From: Oceanivirga miroungae
Lineage (GTDB): Bacteria; Fusobacteriota; Fusobacteriia; Fusobacteriales; Leptotrichiaceae
Assembly: GCF_902505095.1 (NCBI RefSeq)
Contig: NZ_CABWIB010000001.1
Span: forward strand, 372,001-436,000
Length of the DNA stretch: 64,000 nucleotides
Direction of reading: 5' to 3'
Part shown: positions 43,075 to 51,871 of the stretch, piece after piece
Position numbering within the stretch: the first letter of the stretch is position 1
How the letters are laid out: each line of letters begins with the position of its first letter
Translations under genes and position numbers: made by a program
Notes under the pieces: generated by a model
The model's input: only the letters and a program-made list of their open reading frames with translations
What the model was told of the DNA's origin: nothing
Databases searched by the model: none

Positions 43075-43088
43075 AAAGTGGTGTAAAA

Positions 43089-44060
43089 ATGAAAAAAAGA
43101 AGTTTATCTGGTATTCAACCAAGTGGGACACTTCATATAGGAAACTATTTTGGAGCCTTAAAACAATTTGTTGATTCACAAGATGAGTATGATGGGCTAT
43201 ATTTTCTAGCTGATCTTCACTCATTAACATCTAGTAAAGATAGTGAAAAATTAAAAGAAAATACAAAAAATGCGGTTTTAGATTACCTAGCATTAGGGCT
43301 AGATCCTAAAAAATCAACAATATTTTTACAATCAGACGTAAGTTATCACGCTGAACTTATGTGGATTTTATCAAATGTTACTCCTATTTCACTTTTAGAA
43401 AGAGGGCATGCATATAAAGATAAGATAGCAAAAGGTATGAAACCAAATACAGGACTATTTACTTATCCTGTATTAATGGCAGCAGATATCTTACTATATG
43501 ATACAGATTTAGTTCCTGTTGGAAAAGATCAAAAACAACATGTTGAGTTTACAAGAGATATAGCTATAAAATTTAATGAAGCATATAATAAAAATGTATT
43601 CAAATTACCAGAAGATTTAATATTAGACTCAGTTGCAATAGTTCCTGGTACGGATGGTGAAAAAATGAGTAAGTCATATGGAAATATAATAAATATGTTT
43701 TTACCTGAAAAAGAATTAAAAAAACAAGTTATGTCTATAGTAACTGATAGTAAAGGACTAGAGGAACCAAAAGATCCAGATAATAATATAGTTAAACTTT
43801 ATTCATTATTTGCAAGCAAAGAAGAAGTAGATATTATGAAAAATAAATTTTTAGCAGGTAATTATGGTTACGGACACGCAAAAAAAGAACTGCTAGAGTC
43901 AATTTTAGAATACTTTAAAGATGCTCGTTATAAAAGAGAAAAACTATTAAATAACATGGATTATGTAAATGAAATACTAGACCAAGGTAAAAAAAGAGCG
44001 CAAGAACTAGCATATAACAAAATGAAAGAAGTTAGAGAAACAATAGGTATATATAGATGA
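43089..44060 (+). CDS. trpS: Tryptophanyl-tRNA synthetase
   Basis: 323 aa class I synthetase. The HIGH-type motif is PSGTLHIGNYFG (residues about 10-21) and the KMSKS loop is GEKMSKSYGN (about 193-202). FTYPVLMAADILLYDTDLVP and VGKDQKQHVEFTRDIA are TrpRS hallmarks for substrate recognition. Length fits the bacterial enzyme. It charges tRNA-Trp in the cytoplasm. The stop overlaps the next start by 4 nt (ATGA). Confidence 0.97.
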   Translation: MKKRSLSGIQPSGTLHIGNYFGALKQFVDSQDEYDGLYFLADLHSLTSSKDSEKLKENTKNAVLDYLALGLDPKKSTIFLQSDVSYHAELMWILSNVTPISLLERGHAYKDKIAKGMKPNTGLFTYPVLMAADILLYDTDLVPVGKDQKQHVEFTRDIAIKFNEAYNKNVFKLPEDLILDSVAIVPGTDGEKMSKSYGNIINMFLPEKELKKQVMSIVTDSKGLEEPKDPDNNIVKLYSLFASKEEVDIMKNKFLAGNYGYGHAKKELLESILEYFKDARYKREKLLNNMDYVNEILDQGKKRAQELAYNKMKEVRETIGIYR

Positions 44061-44965
44061 TATACTTTGTATCTGGTTTAAATAGTAGACAAATTAAGAT
44101 TGACGAAATAAAAAAAGAATATACTGATATATCAATTTTTGATGCCAGTATAGAAAGTGAATATGACTTATTTTTAAACAGTATATATAATGTAAGCCTA
44201 TTTTCAAAACGAGAGCTTATTATACTTAGAAGAGCAGAAAAAGTAAAGAAAATGAAAAATCTAATTGATACTTTAAAAGAGTATGAAGATGATAAAAAAG
44301 ATATATTGATTGATTATTTCGCAGAATACAAGACAAAAAATATATATTTAAAAGATTTTGAAAAAATAACTAAAAATATAGTAAATATTGAAAATGAAGA
44401 CGATTTATTAAATGACTATATAGATAAAAACTTAAAAATTTCAAATGAAGATAAGAAAAAATTAATAAGCTTAATAGGAACAGACTATAATCATATAAAA
44501 AATGAAATATATAAATATAATTTAGTTTTAAAAGATGAAGTGTTTTCCTTTGCTAAATTAGATGGATTAATTAGCGAGAGTTTGGACAAGAAAATATCAG
44601 ATATTGTAGATAATATTATGTTTGCTAATGTTGATATTGATAAAATAAATTCAAGTATGTATATGGGAATAGTATACGGTCTATATAAAGAGTTCGAAAT
44701 TTTACATAGATTATCAAAATTAAAATTAAGTACTGATTACAATACATTTAAAAAAGAGTATGAAAAGTATAAAGATATATTTTTACTTCACTATTATGTT
44801 GCTTATTTAAAAAATAAAAATATAAATCGTTATACTACAAAAAATATATTTAAAATTTTATTAAATATAGTAAAAAATGAAACAATGTTTAAAAGTGGAG
44901 AGATAGATGATAAGCTTATGATTTTTAATATTGTAAGTTATATAAATAAAAATAAGAAAAGTTAA
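44057..44965 (+). CDS. holA: Probable DNA polymerase III delta subunit (HolA-like)
   Basis: 302 aa. The opening MIYFVSGLNSRQIKIDEIKKEY and the stretch SLFSKRELIILRRAEKV resemble HolA delta subunits. A C-terminal helical region follows (SESLDKKISDIVDNI, as in the collar domain). Delta opens the sliding clamp in the clamp loader. Sequence identity to typical HolA is low and this call rests on length, layout and these weak motifs. It overlaps trpS by 4 nt. Alternative: a lineage-specific protein of unknown role. Confidence 0.6.
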   Translation: MIYFVSGLNSRQIKIDEIKKEYTDISIFDASIESEYDLFLNSIYNVSLFSKRELIILRRAEKVKKMKNLIDTLKEYEDDKKDILIDYFAEYKTKNIYLKDFEKITKNIVNIENEDDLLNDYIDKNLKISNEDKKKLISLIGTDYNHIKNEIYKYNLVLKDEVFSFAKLDGLISESLDKKISDIVDNIMFANVDIDKINSSMYMGIVYGLYKEFEILHRLSKLKLSTDYNTFKKEYEKYKDIFLLHYYVAYLKNKNINRYTTKNIFKILLNIVKNETMFKSGEIDDKLMIFNIVSYINKNKKS

Positions 44966-44986
44966 CGGTTACTAAAAAGTACCTTA

Positions 44987-45014
44987 TTGCAATATTTTCA
45001 TAAAATGTTAATAT
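44987..45014 (+). promoter_or_regulatory. Possible promoter of the flavin monooxygenase gene
   Basis: TTGCAA (44987-44992), 16-nt spacer, TAATAT (45009-45014). A short symmetric element GGTTACT-AAA-AAGTACC-like lies just upstream (about 44967-44983) and could be an operator. Confidence 0.4.
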
Positions 45015-45043
45015 ATATGTATAAAAAACGAAGAGGTGATATT

Positions 45044-46081
45044 ATGAAAATAGAATTAGGTATATCAACATTCGGTGAAACAACTGTAATGGAAGATGGA
45101 ACAAAATTAAGTCATGATCAAAGAATAAGAAATATGATAGAAGAAGTGGAACTTGCTGATAAAGTAGGATTAGATATATATGCAGTAGGAGAACACCATA
45201 GAGATGACTTTGCAGTATCAAGTCCAGAAATGATTTTAGCAGCAGCGGCAGTTAAAACAAAACATATTAAATTATCAAGTGCTGTTACTGTATTATCATC
45301 AAACGACCCAGTAAGAGTTTACCAAAACTTCTCTCATGTTGATGCATTATCAAGTGGTAGAGCAGAAATTATGGTAGGTAGAGGGTCATTTATTGAATCA
45401 TTCCCATTATTTGGATATGATTTAAGACATTATGATGAATTATTTAGCGAAAAGTTAGATATGTTATTAAAAATTAAGGAAAACGAAGTATTAACTTGGA
45501 GAGGTAAACACACACAAAGTGTTAACGCAAGACCTGTTTATCCTAGAGCATTAGATTTACCTATATGGGTTGCAACAGGTGGAAATCCTGAATCAACTAT
45601 AAATATAGCTAAAAGAGGATTACCTATAGTATATGCAATAATAGGTGGAAATCCTAACTACTTTACAAGATTAGTAGAACTATATAAAAGAGTAGGGGAA
45701 GAAAGTGGATTTAAAAAAGAAGACCTAAAAGTAGGAGTACACTCTTGGGGATATGTAGCTCGTGATAACGAAGAAGCTATAAAAGATTACTTCCACCCAA
45801 CAAAAGCTCTGCAAGATAGAATAGCACAAGATAGAGCAACATGGGCACCATTATCTTACCAACATTATTTAAATATGGTAGGAGAATACGGAGCAATGTT
45901 TGTAGGAAGTCCTGAAAAAGTTGCACAAAAATTAATAAGAGTCATGGAAGAAGTTGGAATAGATAGATTTATGTTACACTTACCAGTAGGATCTATACCT
46001 CATGAAAAGACTTTAGAAGCTATTAGATTATTCGGTGAAGAAGTTGCACCAATAGTTAGAGCACACTTTGAAAATAAATAA
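45044..46081 (+). CDS. Luciferase-like flavin-dependent monooxygenase
   Basis: 345 aa from ATG 45044, which follows AAGAGGTGA; the in-frame upstream ATG at 45005 is not supported. LLM-class features: IELGISTFGE, DIYAVGEHHRDDFAVSSPEM, DALSSGRAEIMVGRGS and PVYPRALDLPIWVATGG. The fold is a TIM barrel using reduced FMN. The substrate is unknown. It is a single-gene unit with its own terminator and codon use like its highly expressed neighbours. A flavodoxin is encoded at 6.6 kb, but there is no adjacent FMN reductase. Confidence 0.88.
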   Translation: MKIELGISTFGETTVMEDGTKLSHDQRIRNMIEEVELADKVGLDIYAVGEHHRDDFAVSSPEMILAAAAVKTKHIKLSSAVTVLSSNDPVRVYQNFSHVDALSSGRAEIMVGRGSFIESFPLFGYDLRHYDELFSEKLDMLLKIKENEVLTWRGKHTQSVNARPVYPRALDLPIWVATGGNPESTINIAKRGLPIVYAIIGGNPNYFTRLVELYKRVGEESGFKKEDLKVGVHSWGYVARDNEEAIKDYFHPTKALQDRIAQDRATWAPLSYQHYLNMVGEYGAMFVGSPEKVAQKLIRVMEEVGIDRFMLHLPVGSIPHEKTLEAIRLFGEEVAPIVRAHFENK

Positions 46082-46088
46082 AGTATAT

Positions 46089-46113
46089 AAAAAGCCAGAG
46101 ATGGCTTTTTTTT
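46089..46113 (+). terminator. Terminator of the flavin monooxygenase gene
   Basis: AAAAAGCCA (46089-46097) and TGGCTTTTT (46102-46110) with loop GAGA, extended T-run. Confidence 0.9.
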
Positions 46114-46151
46114 CTAGCTTTAATGTGATAAAATTAGGTGAGGTGATTTAT

Positions 46152-46397
46152 ATGACTATAAATGAAAAAATAAAAATTGATTTTAAAGTACCTGACTATA
46201 TAAATGATATGATTTTAGAATTAGAAGAAATTGCAAAACTTGCAAAAAGTGAAAATATTGATAAACAGAAGGTTAGTGATATGTGGGTAGAAAAAGCAAG
46301 TGAGTTAGAAGTATGCTCATTAATGGCACATAGAAATGGTAAGCTAACATATGAAGAACATTTAAAGTTAATGTATAGATATGATAAACTAGGGTAA
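46152..46397 (+). CDS. Small protein upstream of a HipA-like gene
   Basis: 81 aa, acidic-to-neutral, helical, no membrane segment. ATG 46152 has TAGGTGAGGTGA upstream; the longer frame to 46068 runs through the preceding gene's end and terminator and is not coding. The middle reads KVSDMWVEKASELEVCSLM. I do not recognise it by name. It stops 3 nt before the broken HipA-like gene, so the pair looks like a two-gene unit and this may be its antitoxin-like or accessory partner. This is inference from position. Confidence 0.6.
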   Translation: MTINEKIKIDFKVPDYINDMILELEEIAKLAKSENIDKQKVSDMWVEKASELEVCSLMAHRNGKLTYEEHLKLMYRYDKLG

Positions 46398-46400
46398 TAT

Positions 46401-47329
46401 ATGGAAATAAAAAAATTTGATAATTACAAAATAAATGATAGAGATTATGCGGGAAAAAAATAAAATTTCCACAGAAAAATAATGATTTCGTTAATACAAA
46501 TATATCATACACAACTAGTCCTATTTCAGAATATTTAGGTTCACATATTTATCAAATTTTAGGATTTGATACTCATGAAACTAAACTGGGTATTTTTGAT
46601 AATAAATTGGTTGTAGCATGTAGAGACTTTACTAGTAAAAATATTAGATTAAAAGAAATTAAAAGTATTTATAACGATTATTTAGTTGGGTATAATGAAA
46701 CAAGAGAAAACTTTAAAACTGGTAATAGAAATAATACAAATTTAGAAGAATTATATTTAGTTTTTAAAACAAATCCTAAATTAAGAAATATAAATATAAT
46801 TGACAGATTTTTTGATATGTTAGTTATTGATGGTTTCATTACAAATAATGACAGACACTTAGGTAATTTTGGATTACTTTTTGATGAAGAAAATAATATA
46901 TATGAATTATCACCTATATATGATAATGGAAATTCCTTCTATAATAAGCATGATATAGAAAAAATAAATAAGATATTAAGTGAAGAAAGTGTATATAATT
47001 CTGTTTTAAAATTTGATAGCATTCCCTATGAAATGAACAAAAAACAAATAAATATTTTAGGAGCAATTGAAAAATTGACGTTTGGGAATGATGATAAAAA
47101 TAAGCCTCTAAATTCAACTTTAGATAATCATTTAAAAGAAGCAATTTTAAGAAATCAACCTAAAATAAAAAGTAAAATAAATGATATACTAATGTTAGTA
47201 GATGGACTTCCAGAAAAGAAAGAAGACATTTATATAATTTCAAAAGAACAAAAAGAATTTTATAAAAAAATATTAAGAGATAGACTAGATAAAATTATCA
47301 CTCCAGCATTTAATAAAATTAAATTTTAA
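46401..47329 (+). pseudogene. Broken HipA-like kinase gene
   Basis: Starting at ATG 46401 the frame reads MEIKKFDNYKINDRDYAGKK and stops at 46461. The next frame (-1) continues KKIKFPQKNNDFVNTNISYT, then PISEYLGSHIYQILGFDTHE, VVACRDF, and the kinase motifs NNDRHLGNFG (catalytic Asp/Asn) and PIYDNGNSF (metal Asp) to the stop at 47329. Compared with family members, the Gly-rich loop and following strands between DYGG and IKFP (about 15-17 residues) are missing. One deletion of a length not divisible by 3 explains both faults. An A7 run (46454-46460) sits at the shift point. The catalytic half remains intact. Confidence 0.75.
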
Positions 47330-47334
47330 TTAAA

Positions 47335-47378
47335 GATGACTAAATTAGATTAAAAATTTCTAATTAGTCATTTTTTTT
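47335..47378 (+). terminator. Terminator after the HipA-like pseudogene
   Basis: ATGACTAA..TTAGA pairs with TCTAA..TTAGTCAT with one bulged base, followed by T8. Confidence 0.75.
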
Positions 47379-47451
47379 AGTTAATAAAATAATAAAAAAA
47401 TATTTCAATAGGTATTGATTATAATTATAAACAACTAGAATTCTAAATAAT

Positions 47452-47603
47452 ATGAACTATGATAAATTTGATAAAAGAGTGAATTATAGACAATATGAAA
47501 TTATAAAATAACAATTATTGAATTAAGTAATGCTTTTAACGTTAGTGTTTCAACTATAAAAAGAAAAGGAAGCTTAACTAATGGTAGTTTGGGAGTATGT
47601 TAA
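47452..47603 (+). pseudogene. Possible remnant of a helix-turn-helix gene
   Basis: This lies in a 366-nt stretch without intact genes (47330-47695). ATG 47452 opens MNYDKFDKRVNYRQYEIIK and stops at 47509. In the -1 frame it would go on ITIIELSNAFNVSVSTIKRK, an HTH-like sequence, to a stop at 47601. Frameshift and short length suggest a decayed DNA-binding gene, perhaps from a transposase. No ribosome site is clear. The rest of the gap holds an inverted repeat CCCATTA/TAATGGG (47615-47621/47648-47654) and the sepF promoter. Confidence 0.3.
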
Positions 47604-47641
47604 TAAAAAAATAATCCCATTACAAAAAAAGCTTAGTTTCC

Positions 47642-47670
47642 TTGAAATAATGGGCAAAAAAGTATATAAT
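47642..47670 (+). promoter_or_regulatory. Promoter of sepF
   Basis: TTGAAA (47642-47647), 17-nt spacer, TATAAT (47665-47670), 26 nt before the start. Confidence 0.75.
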
Positions 47671-47695
47671 TAAAAATAAATGGGAGGTTTTAACT

Positions 47696-48016
47696 ATGGC
47701 AGTAAAATTTGGTAAATTTATAAATAATGAATCTGGTGAAGAAACATTTGACTTTGGTTTAAAAATAATAAGACCATTAAATTATAGTTCTGGAGCAAGA
47801 AAGATTGCAGAACTAATAAAGCAAAAGAATATAGTTGCTTTTAATCTTGAAAATTTATCAAGTGAAGAAGCTCAAAGAACTTATGATTTCATTCTAGGAG
47901 CAACAACGGTTCTAGGTGGAAGAATTGAAAAAATAACAGATAAAGTTTATGCTTCAATTCCTGCTTCTATAAGTGTAGAAAACCTAGAAGAAAAAGAAGA
48001 ACAGATAGAAGAGTAA
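47696..48016 (+). CDS. sepF: SepF-like cell division protein
   Basis: 106 aa. The core matches the SepF domain: LKIIRPLNYSSGARKIAELI, NIVAFNLENLSSEEAQRTYD and FILGATTVLGGRIEKI. SepF binds FtsZ and the membrane at the division septum. The protein is short: the N-terminal amphipathic membrane anchor and linker of B. subtilis SepF are largely absent, so membrane targeting would differ. TGGGAGG before the ATG; own promoter. A moderate hairpin separates it from obg. Confidence 0.85.
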   Translation: MAVKFGKFINNESGEETFDFGLKIIRPLNYSSGARKIAELIKQKNIVAFNLENLSSEEAQRTYDFILGATTVLGGRIEKITDKVYASIPASISVENLEEKEEQIEE

Positions 48017-48020
48017 TTTT

Positions 48021-48047
48021 AGGACTTATAATATAAGTCCTATTTTA
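48021..48047 (+). terminator. Hairpin between sepF and obg
   Basis: AGGACTTAT (48021-48029) and ATAAGTCCT (48033-48041), followed by ATTTTAT; a moderate terminator that may let some transcription reach obg. Confidence 0.6.
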
Positions 48048-48063
48048 TAGATAAGGAGAATAA

Positions 48064-49335
48064 ATGTTTATAGATGAAAGTGTTATAACGGTAAAATCTG
48101 GTGACGGTGGAGATGGAGCAGCAACTTTTAGAAGAGAAAAGTTTGTACAATTTGGTGGACCAGATGGTGGCGATGGTGGAAAAGGTGGAGATGTAATATT
48201 TTTTGCAGATCCTAATATGAACACCTTACTTAATTTTAAAAATATTAGAAAATTAAGTGCTACAAATGGAGCTAAAGGTTCTGGTAGTAGATGTGCAGGA
48301 AAAAATGGAGAAGATGTAATAATTCATGTACCTGTAGGAACTATGATAAGAGATTTTGAAACAAATAAGCTATTATTAGATTTGAATAAAGCTAATGAAA
48401 CTAGAACCTTATTAAAAGGTGGCGATGGTGGAAGAGGAAATATACATTTTAAAAATTCAATAAGAAAAGCACCAAAAATAGCTGAAAGTGGAAGAAGTGG
48501 AATAGAATTAAAAGTAAAACTAGAATTAAAAATGTTAGCTGATGTTGCTTTAGTTGGATATCCAAGTGTAGGTAAATCATCACTAATAAATAAGGTGAGT
48601 CAAGCAAACTCAAAAGTAGGAGCATATCATTTTACAACACTAAAACCAAAATTAGGTGTTGTTAGAGTAAATGATACAGATTCATTTGTTATAGCAGATA
48701 TACCAGGTCTTATTGAAGGAGCACATAGTGGAATAGGTTTAGGAGATAAATTCTTAAAACACATAGAAAGATGTAAATTGATAGTGCACATGGTAGATAT
48801 ATCAGAAATAGATGGAAGATCTGCTATTGAGGATTACTATAAAATAAATGAAGAATTAGAAAAATTTAGTAGTAAATTATCTAAAAAAAATCAAATAGTA
48901 GTTTTAAATAAAGTTGATATGCTATTTGATGAAACAAAAATAGAAGAGTTTAAAAATAAGGTAAAAGTTCCAGTTCATGAAATGTCAGTAATTTCTAATT
49001 ATGGTATAAAAGAACTAATAAATCTAACTAATGAAAAACTAAAAGAAATCGAATATGAAGATATTGAAGATATAAGAGATTTAGATGAAGTTTTACAAGA
49101 AGTTATAAAAAGAAAAGAAGATTGGATAATAAAAGAAATAGAACCAAATGTATTTGAAGTTTCAGGACAAGTTGTGGATAATGTTTTAAATAAATATGTT
49201 TTCTTAGGAGAAGAGGGTATAATTCAATTCTTACAAGTAATGCGTAATATTGGAATGGAGCAAAAGCTATTACAAGCCGGTGTTAAAATAGGAGATACTA
49301 TAGTAATTGAAGGATACGAATTTGAATATGTCTAG
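48064..49335 (+). CDS. obg: GTPase Obg/CgtA
   Basis: 423 aa with the full three-domain layout. The Gly-rich Obg domain (about 1-158) contains VKSGDGGDGAATFRREKF and GGDGGRGN. The G domain has GYPSVGKSSL (P-loop), ADIPGLIEGAHSG (switch II) and NKVDM. The C-terminal OCT domain (about 340-423) ends EGYEFEYV. Obg binds the 50S subunit, aids its assembly and responds to ppGpp. AAGGAG before the ATG. It overlaps miaA by 8 nt. Confidence 0.97.
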   Translation: MFIDESVITVKSGDGGDGAATFRREKFVQFGGPDGGDGGKGGDVIFFADPNMNTLLNFKNIRKLSATNGAKGSGSRCAGKNGEDVIIHVPVGTMIRDFETNKLLLDLNKANETRTLLKGGDGGRGNIHFKNSIRKAPKIAESGRSGIELKVKLELKMLADVALVGYPSVGKSSLINKVSQANSKVGAYHFTTLKPKLGVVRVNDTDSFVIADIPGLIEGAHSGIGLGDKFLKHIERCKLIVHMVDISEIDGRSAIEDYYKINEELEKFSSKLSKKNQIVVLNKVDMLFDETKIEEFKNKVKVPVHEMSVISNYGIKELINLTNEKLKEIEYEDIEDIRDLDEVLQEVIKRKEDWIIKEIEPNVFEVSGQVVDNVLNKYVFLGEEGIIQFLQVMRNIGMEQKLLQAGVKIGDTIVIEGYEFEYV

Positions 49336-50188
49336 TAAATGTATTGTATTAGCAGGGCCTACGGCTGTTGGTAAAACTAGTTTATCATTAAGATTAGCAA
49401 AAGAATTTAATATGGAAATAATAAACTGTGATGCAACGCAGGTATATAAAAAATTAGATATAGCAAGTGCTAAAATTAAAGAAGAAGAAAAAAAAGGTAT
49501 AAAGCATCATCTAATAGATATAGTGGAACCAGATTATGAATACAGTGTATCTGATTATTATAAAGATGCAAATAAAATTTTAAATGATAATAAAGATAAA
49601 GCTTTTATAATAACAGGTGGAACAGGACTATACATACAATCTATTACAGATGGATTAAGCGATACTAATAAAAAAGATGAAGCTTATAGAAAATATTTAG
49701 AAGGTTTATCAAAAGAAGAATTAATTGAGATATTAGATAAAAAAAATATAAAAAAAGATAAGCTAGATTTAAATAATAAGGTAAGACTTATTAGAAAAAT
49801 AGAAATAGGGAATCATGAATATAATAATATTATTGGTAATGATAGAGAATTTTTAAAAGTATTTCTAGTAAGAGACAGAGAAAATCTTTATGATAGAATA
49901 AATAAAAGAGTAGATATAATGATTGAAACTGGACTAATAGAAGAAGCAAAGAATATATATGCTGAATTTGGTGAAAATATTAAAGCAATAGGATATAAAG
50001 AGTTAAATGAATATTTTAAAAATAATTTAAGTTTAGATGAAGCTATAGAACTAATTAAAAGAAACAGTAGAAGGTATGCAAAAAGACAGTTTACGTGGTT
50101 TAAAAATAAAGGATATTTAACTTTAGATGTATCAAAATACACTGAAGATGAAATTGTTGAATTAATAAGGAGAGAGTATGGAAATTAA
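49328..50188 (+). CDS. miaA: tRNA dimethylallyltransferase MiaA
   Basis: 286 aa. P-loop VLAGPTAVGKTSLSLRLA, then INCDATQVYKKLDIASAK (DSxQVY-type substrate motif with Ala for Ser), ITGGTGLYIQSI and the C-terminal RRYAKRQFTWFKN. It adds a dimethylallyl group to A37 of tRNAs reading UNN codons. ATG 49328 begins the conserved part; the ATG at 49307 lies deep in obg. It overlaps obg by 8 nt and the EIIA gene by 11 nt. Confidence 0.95.
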   Translation: MSSKCIVLAGPTAVGKTSLSLRLAKEFNMEIINCDATQVYKKLDIASAKIKEEEKKGIKHHLIDIVEPDYEYSVSDYYKDANKILNDNKDKAFIITGGTGLYIQSITDGLSDTNKKDEAYRKYLEGLSKEELIEILDKKNIKKDKLDLNNKVRLIRKIEIGNHEYNNIIGNDREFLKVFLVRDRENLYDRINKRVDIMIETGLIEEAKNIYAEFGENIKAIGYKELNEYFKNNLSLDEAIELIKRNSRRYAKRQFTWFKNKGYLTLDVSKYTEDEIVELIRREYGN

Positions 50189-50624
50189 AAGTATTTTAGA
50201 CGAATCTAGAATAATATTTGATGTAAAAGCTAATGAAAAAGATAAAATAATTGAAGAAATTGCAAAACTTTTTACAAAAGATGAAGAAACTTTAAAAAAA
50301 TTAGTTAGAGATATAATGGAAAGAGAAAAAATATCATCTACAGGAATGCAAGATGGTATAGCTATACCACATTGTAAATCTAAATATGTAAATGATATTA
50401 AAATGGCAGTTGCAATTAGTAGAGAAGGTAAGGAATTTAATTCTATGGATGGAATTGCTACTAGAATATTTTTCATGATAGTTGCACCAGAAAATGCTGG
50501 GCAAGAACATTTAGAAATTTTAAGAAAAATTTCAAAACTTTCATTTGAAGAAGACTTATTAGAAGAAATTTTAGAAATTACAAGTGATAAAAGTAGAGTT
50601 ATTAGTGTTTTAGAACAATTATAG
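50178..50624 (+). CDS. PTS EIIA domain protein, fructose/nitrogen type (PtsN-like)
   Basis: 148 aa, single EIIA-Fru/Ntr domain. The phosphorylated His is in STGMQDGIAIPHCKS (about residues 54-68); RIFFMIVAPENAGQEHLEIL is the matching later motif. It stands without EIIB or EIIC, among housekeeping genes, which suits a regulatory PtsN-like role, although a shared sugar PTS partner is possible. HPr (ptsH) is at 62798. Ribosome site AAGGAGAG; it starts inside miaA. Confidence 0.85.
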   Translation: MEIKSILDESRIIFDVKANEKDKIIEEIAKLFTKDEETLKKLVRDIMEREKISSTGMQDGIAIPHCKSKYVNDIKMAVAISREGKEFNSMDGIATRIFFMIVAPENAGQEHLEILRKISKLSFEEDLLEEILEITSDKSRVISVLEQL

Positions 50625-50631
50625 GAGAAAT

Positions 50632-51273
50632 ATGAACAAGGTAATAATAGGAATTGCTGGTGGAACAGGTTCAGGTAAAACAAGTGTTGCTAATTTAATA
50701 GTTGATGATTTGAAAAAGTATGGTTGTAAGGTTGCCTTATTAGAACAAGACTCATATTATGCAGATAATAAAGACATGCCTTTTGATGTAAGAAAAGAAT
50801 TAAATTATGACCATCCAAATTCGATTGATTTTAAGCTTTTAGTAGAACATATAAAGGATTTAAAAGCTGGTAAAAGTATAGAAAAACCTATATATGATTT
50901 TACTACTCACCTAAGAACAGATAAAAGTGAAGTAATAGAAGCAGAAGATATAATAATAGTGGAAGGGATACTTCTTTTTGCAGTTGAAGAATTAAGAAAT
51001 ATGCTGGATATGAAAATATTTGTTGATACAGATGATGATATAAGATTACTTCGTAGAATGGAAAGAGATATAAAAGAAAGAGCTAGAAGTTTTGAAAGTA
51101 TAAAGAATCAATATATAGAAACTGTAAAACCAATGCATTTAGAGTTTGTTGAACCAAGTAAAAGATATGCTGATGTAATAATACCAAATGGTAAGGATAA
51201 TAGAGTTGGTATAAAAATGGTAACAAGTAGATTAAAATATTTAATAGGAAAAATTAAAAAAAGCGGAGAGTAA
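50632..51273 (+). CDS. udk: Uridine kinase
   Basis: 213 aa. IGIAGGTGSGKTSVANLIV is the P-loop, and EQDSYYADNKDMPFDVR, NYDHPNSIDF and PIYDFTTHLR are the uridine-binding stretches of Udk. It phosphorylates uridine and cytidine in pyrimidine salvage. TAGGAG lies before ATG 50632, 8 nt after the EIIA stop. The next gene starts one base after its stop. Confidence 0.96.
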   Translation: MNKVIIGIAGGTGSGKTSVANLIVDDLKKYGCKVALLEQDSYYADNKDMPFDVRKELNYDHPNSIDFKLLVEHIKDLKAGKSIEKPIYDFTTHLRTDKSEVIEAEDIIIVEGILLFAVEELRNMLDMKIFVDTDDDIRLLRRMERDIKERARSFESIKNQYIETVKPMHLEFVEPSKRYADVIIPNGKDNRVGIKMVTSRLKYLIGKIKKSGE

Positions 51274-51274
51274 A

Positions 51275-51871
51275 ATGAGTATAAAATATACATACAACTA
51301 TGATAATTTAGATTACTATTTACTAGAAAATCTACATGATATAAATAAGTATCCTCTATTTAATGCTAAAATAAGAAAAATATTGGATAATAACATAGAG
51401 GTATTAGAATATATTTTAAATGCTATTAGAATAAAAAAAGAAAATAATAAATTAATAGAAAAGATAAATAAAAGTTTTTTAGATATTGACATCATTACAT
51501 ATGAGTTTAATGAATATGTATATATGGTATTTAATCTAAAAGAAAGTAAAAAAGCTCTATTTAAAAAAAATAATTTAGGAGTTCTTGTAATAGATGATAA
51601 ATTAAATGAAGAAATATTAGAACTTGATCAAATACTACAATGCGCATTATCAATTGATTTAGTATTAGAATTAATGGAAGAAAATGAAGATATGAATAAG
51701 TACAAAGATTTAGTTGAAAAAGAAGTTAGAGAAGAGCATTTAGATAAATTTTTCTTTTTTGATAATTTTGTATACAAAATATTTATGAAGGGCTTCATAA
51801 ATACTTTAATATCTAATAAAGTATTTGATAATGATAGGTTTATAAAAGTTTTAGGAGAAATAAATGAGTAA
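51275..51871 (+). CDS. Hypothetical protein in the udk-nadK operon
   Basis: 198 aa, not recognised. Mostly helical, acidic, without signal or membrane segments. It begins MSIKYTYNYDNLDYYLLENL; the middle reads KNNLGVLVIDDKLNEEILEL and the C-terminal half is Glu- and Phe-rich. GCGGAG at about 51262-51267 precedes the ATG. It lies 1 nt after udk and overlaps the HAD gene by 8 nt, so it is expressed with them. Function unknown. Confidence 0.75.
   Translation: MSIKYTYNYDNLDYYLLENLHDINKYPLFNAKIRKILDNNIEVLEYILNAIRIKKENNKLIEKINKSFLDIDIITYEFNEYVYMVFNLKESKKALFKKNNLGVLVIDDKLNEEILELDQILQCALSIDLVLELMEENEDMNKYKDLVEKEVREEHLDKFFFFDNFVYKIFMKGFINTLISNKVFDNDRFIKVLGEINE

Noticed and set aside
46068-46151. Longer N-terminus of the 81-aa protein
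   Set aside because: It runs through the stop region and terminator of the preceding gene; ATG 46152 has a good ribosome site.
46450-46465. Programmed -1 frameshift on A7 in the HipA-like gene
   Set aside because: Slippage would restore the frame, but the product would still lack the Gly-rich loop and strands, so a deletion pseudogene is the simpler reading.
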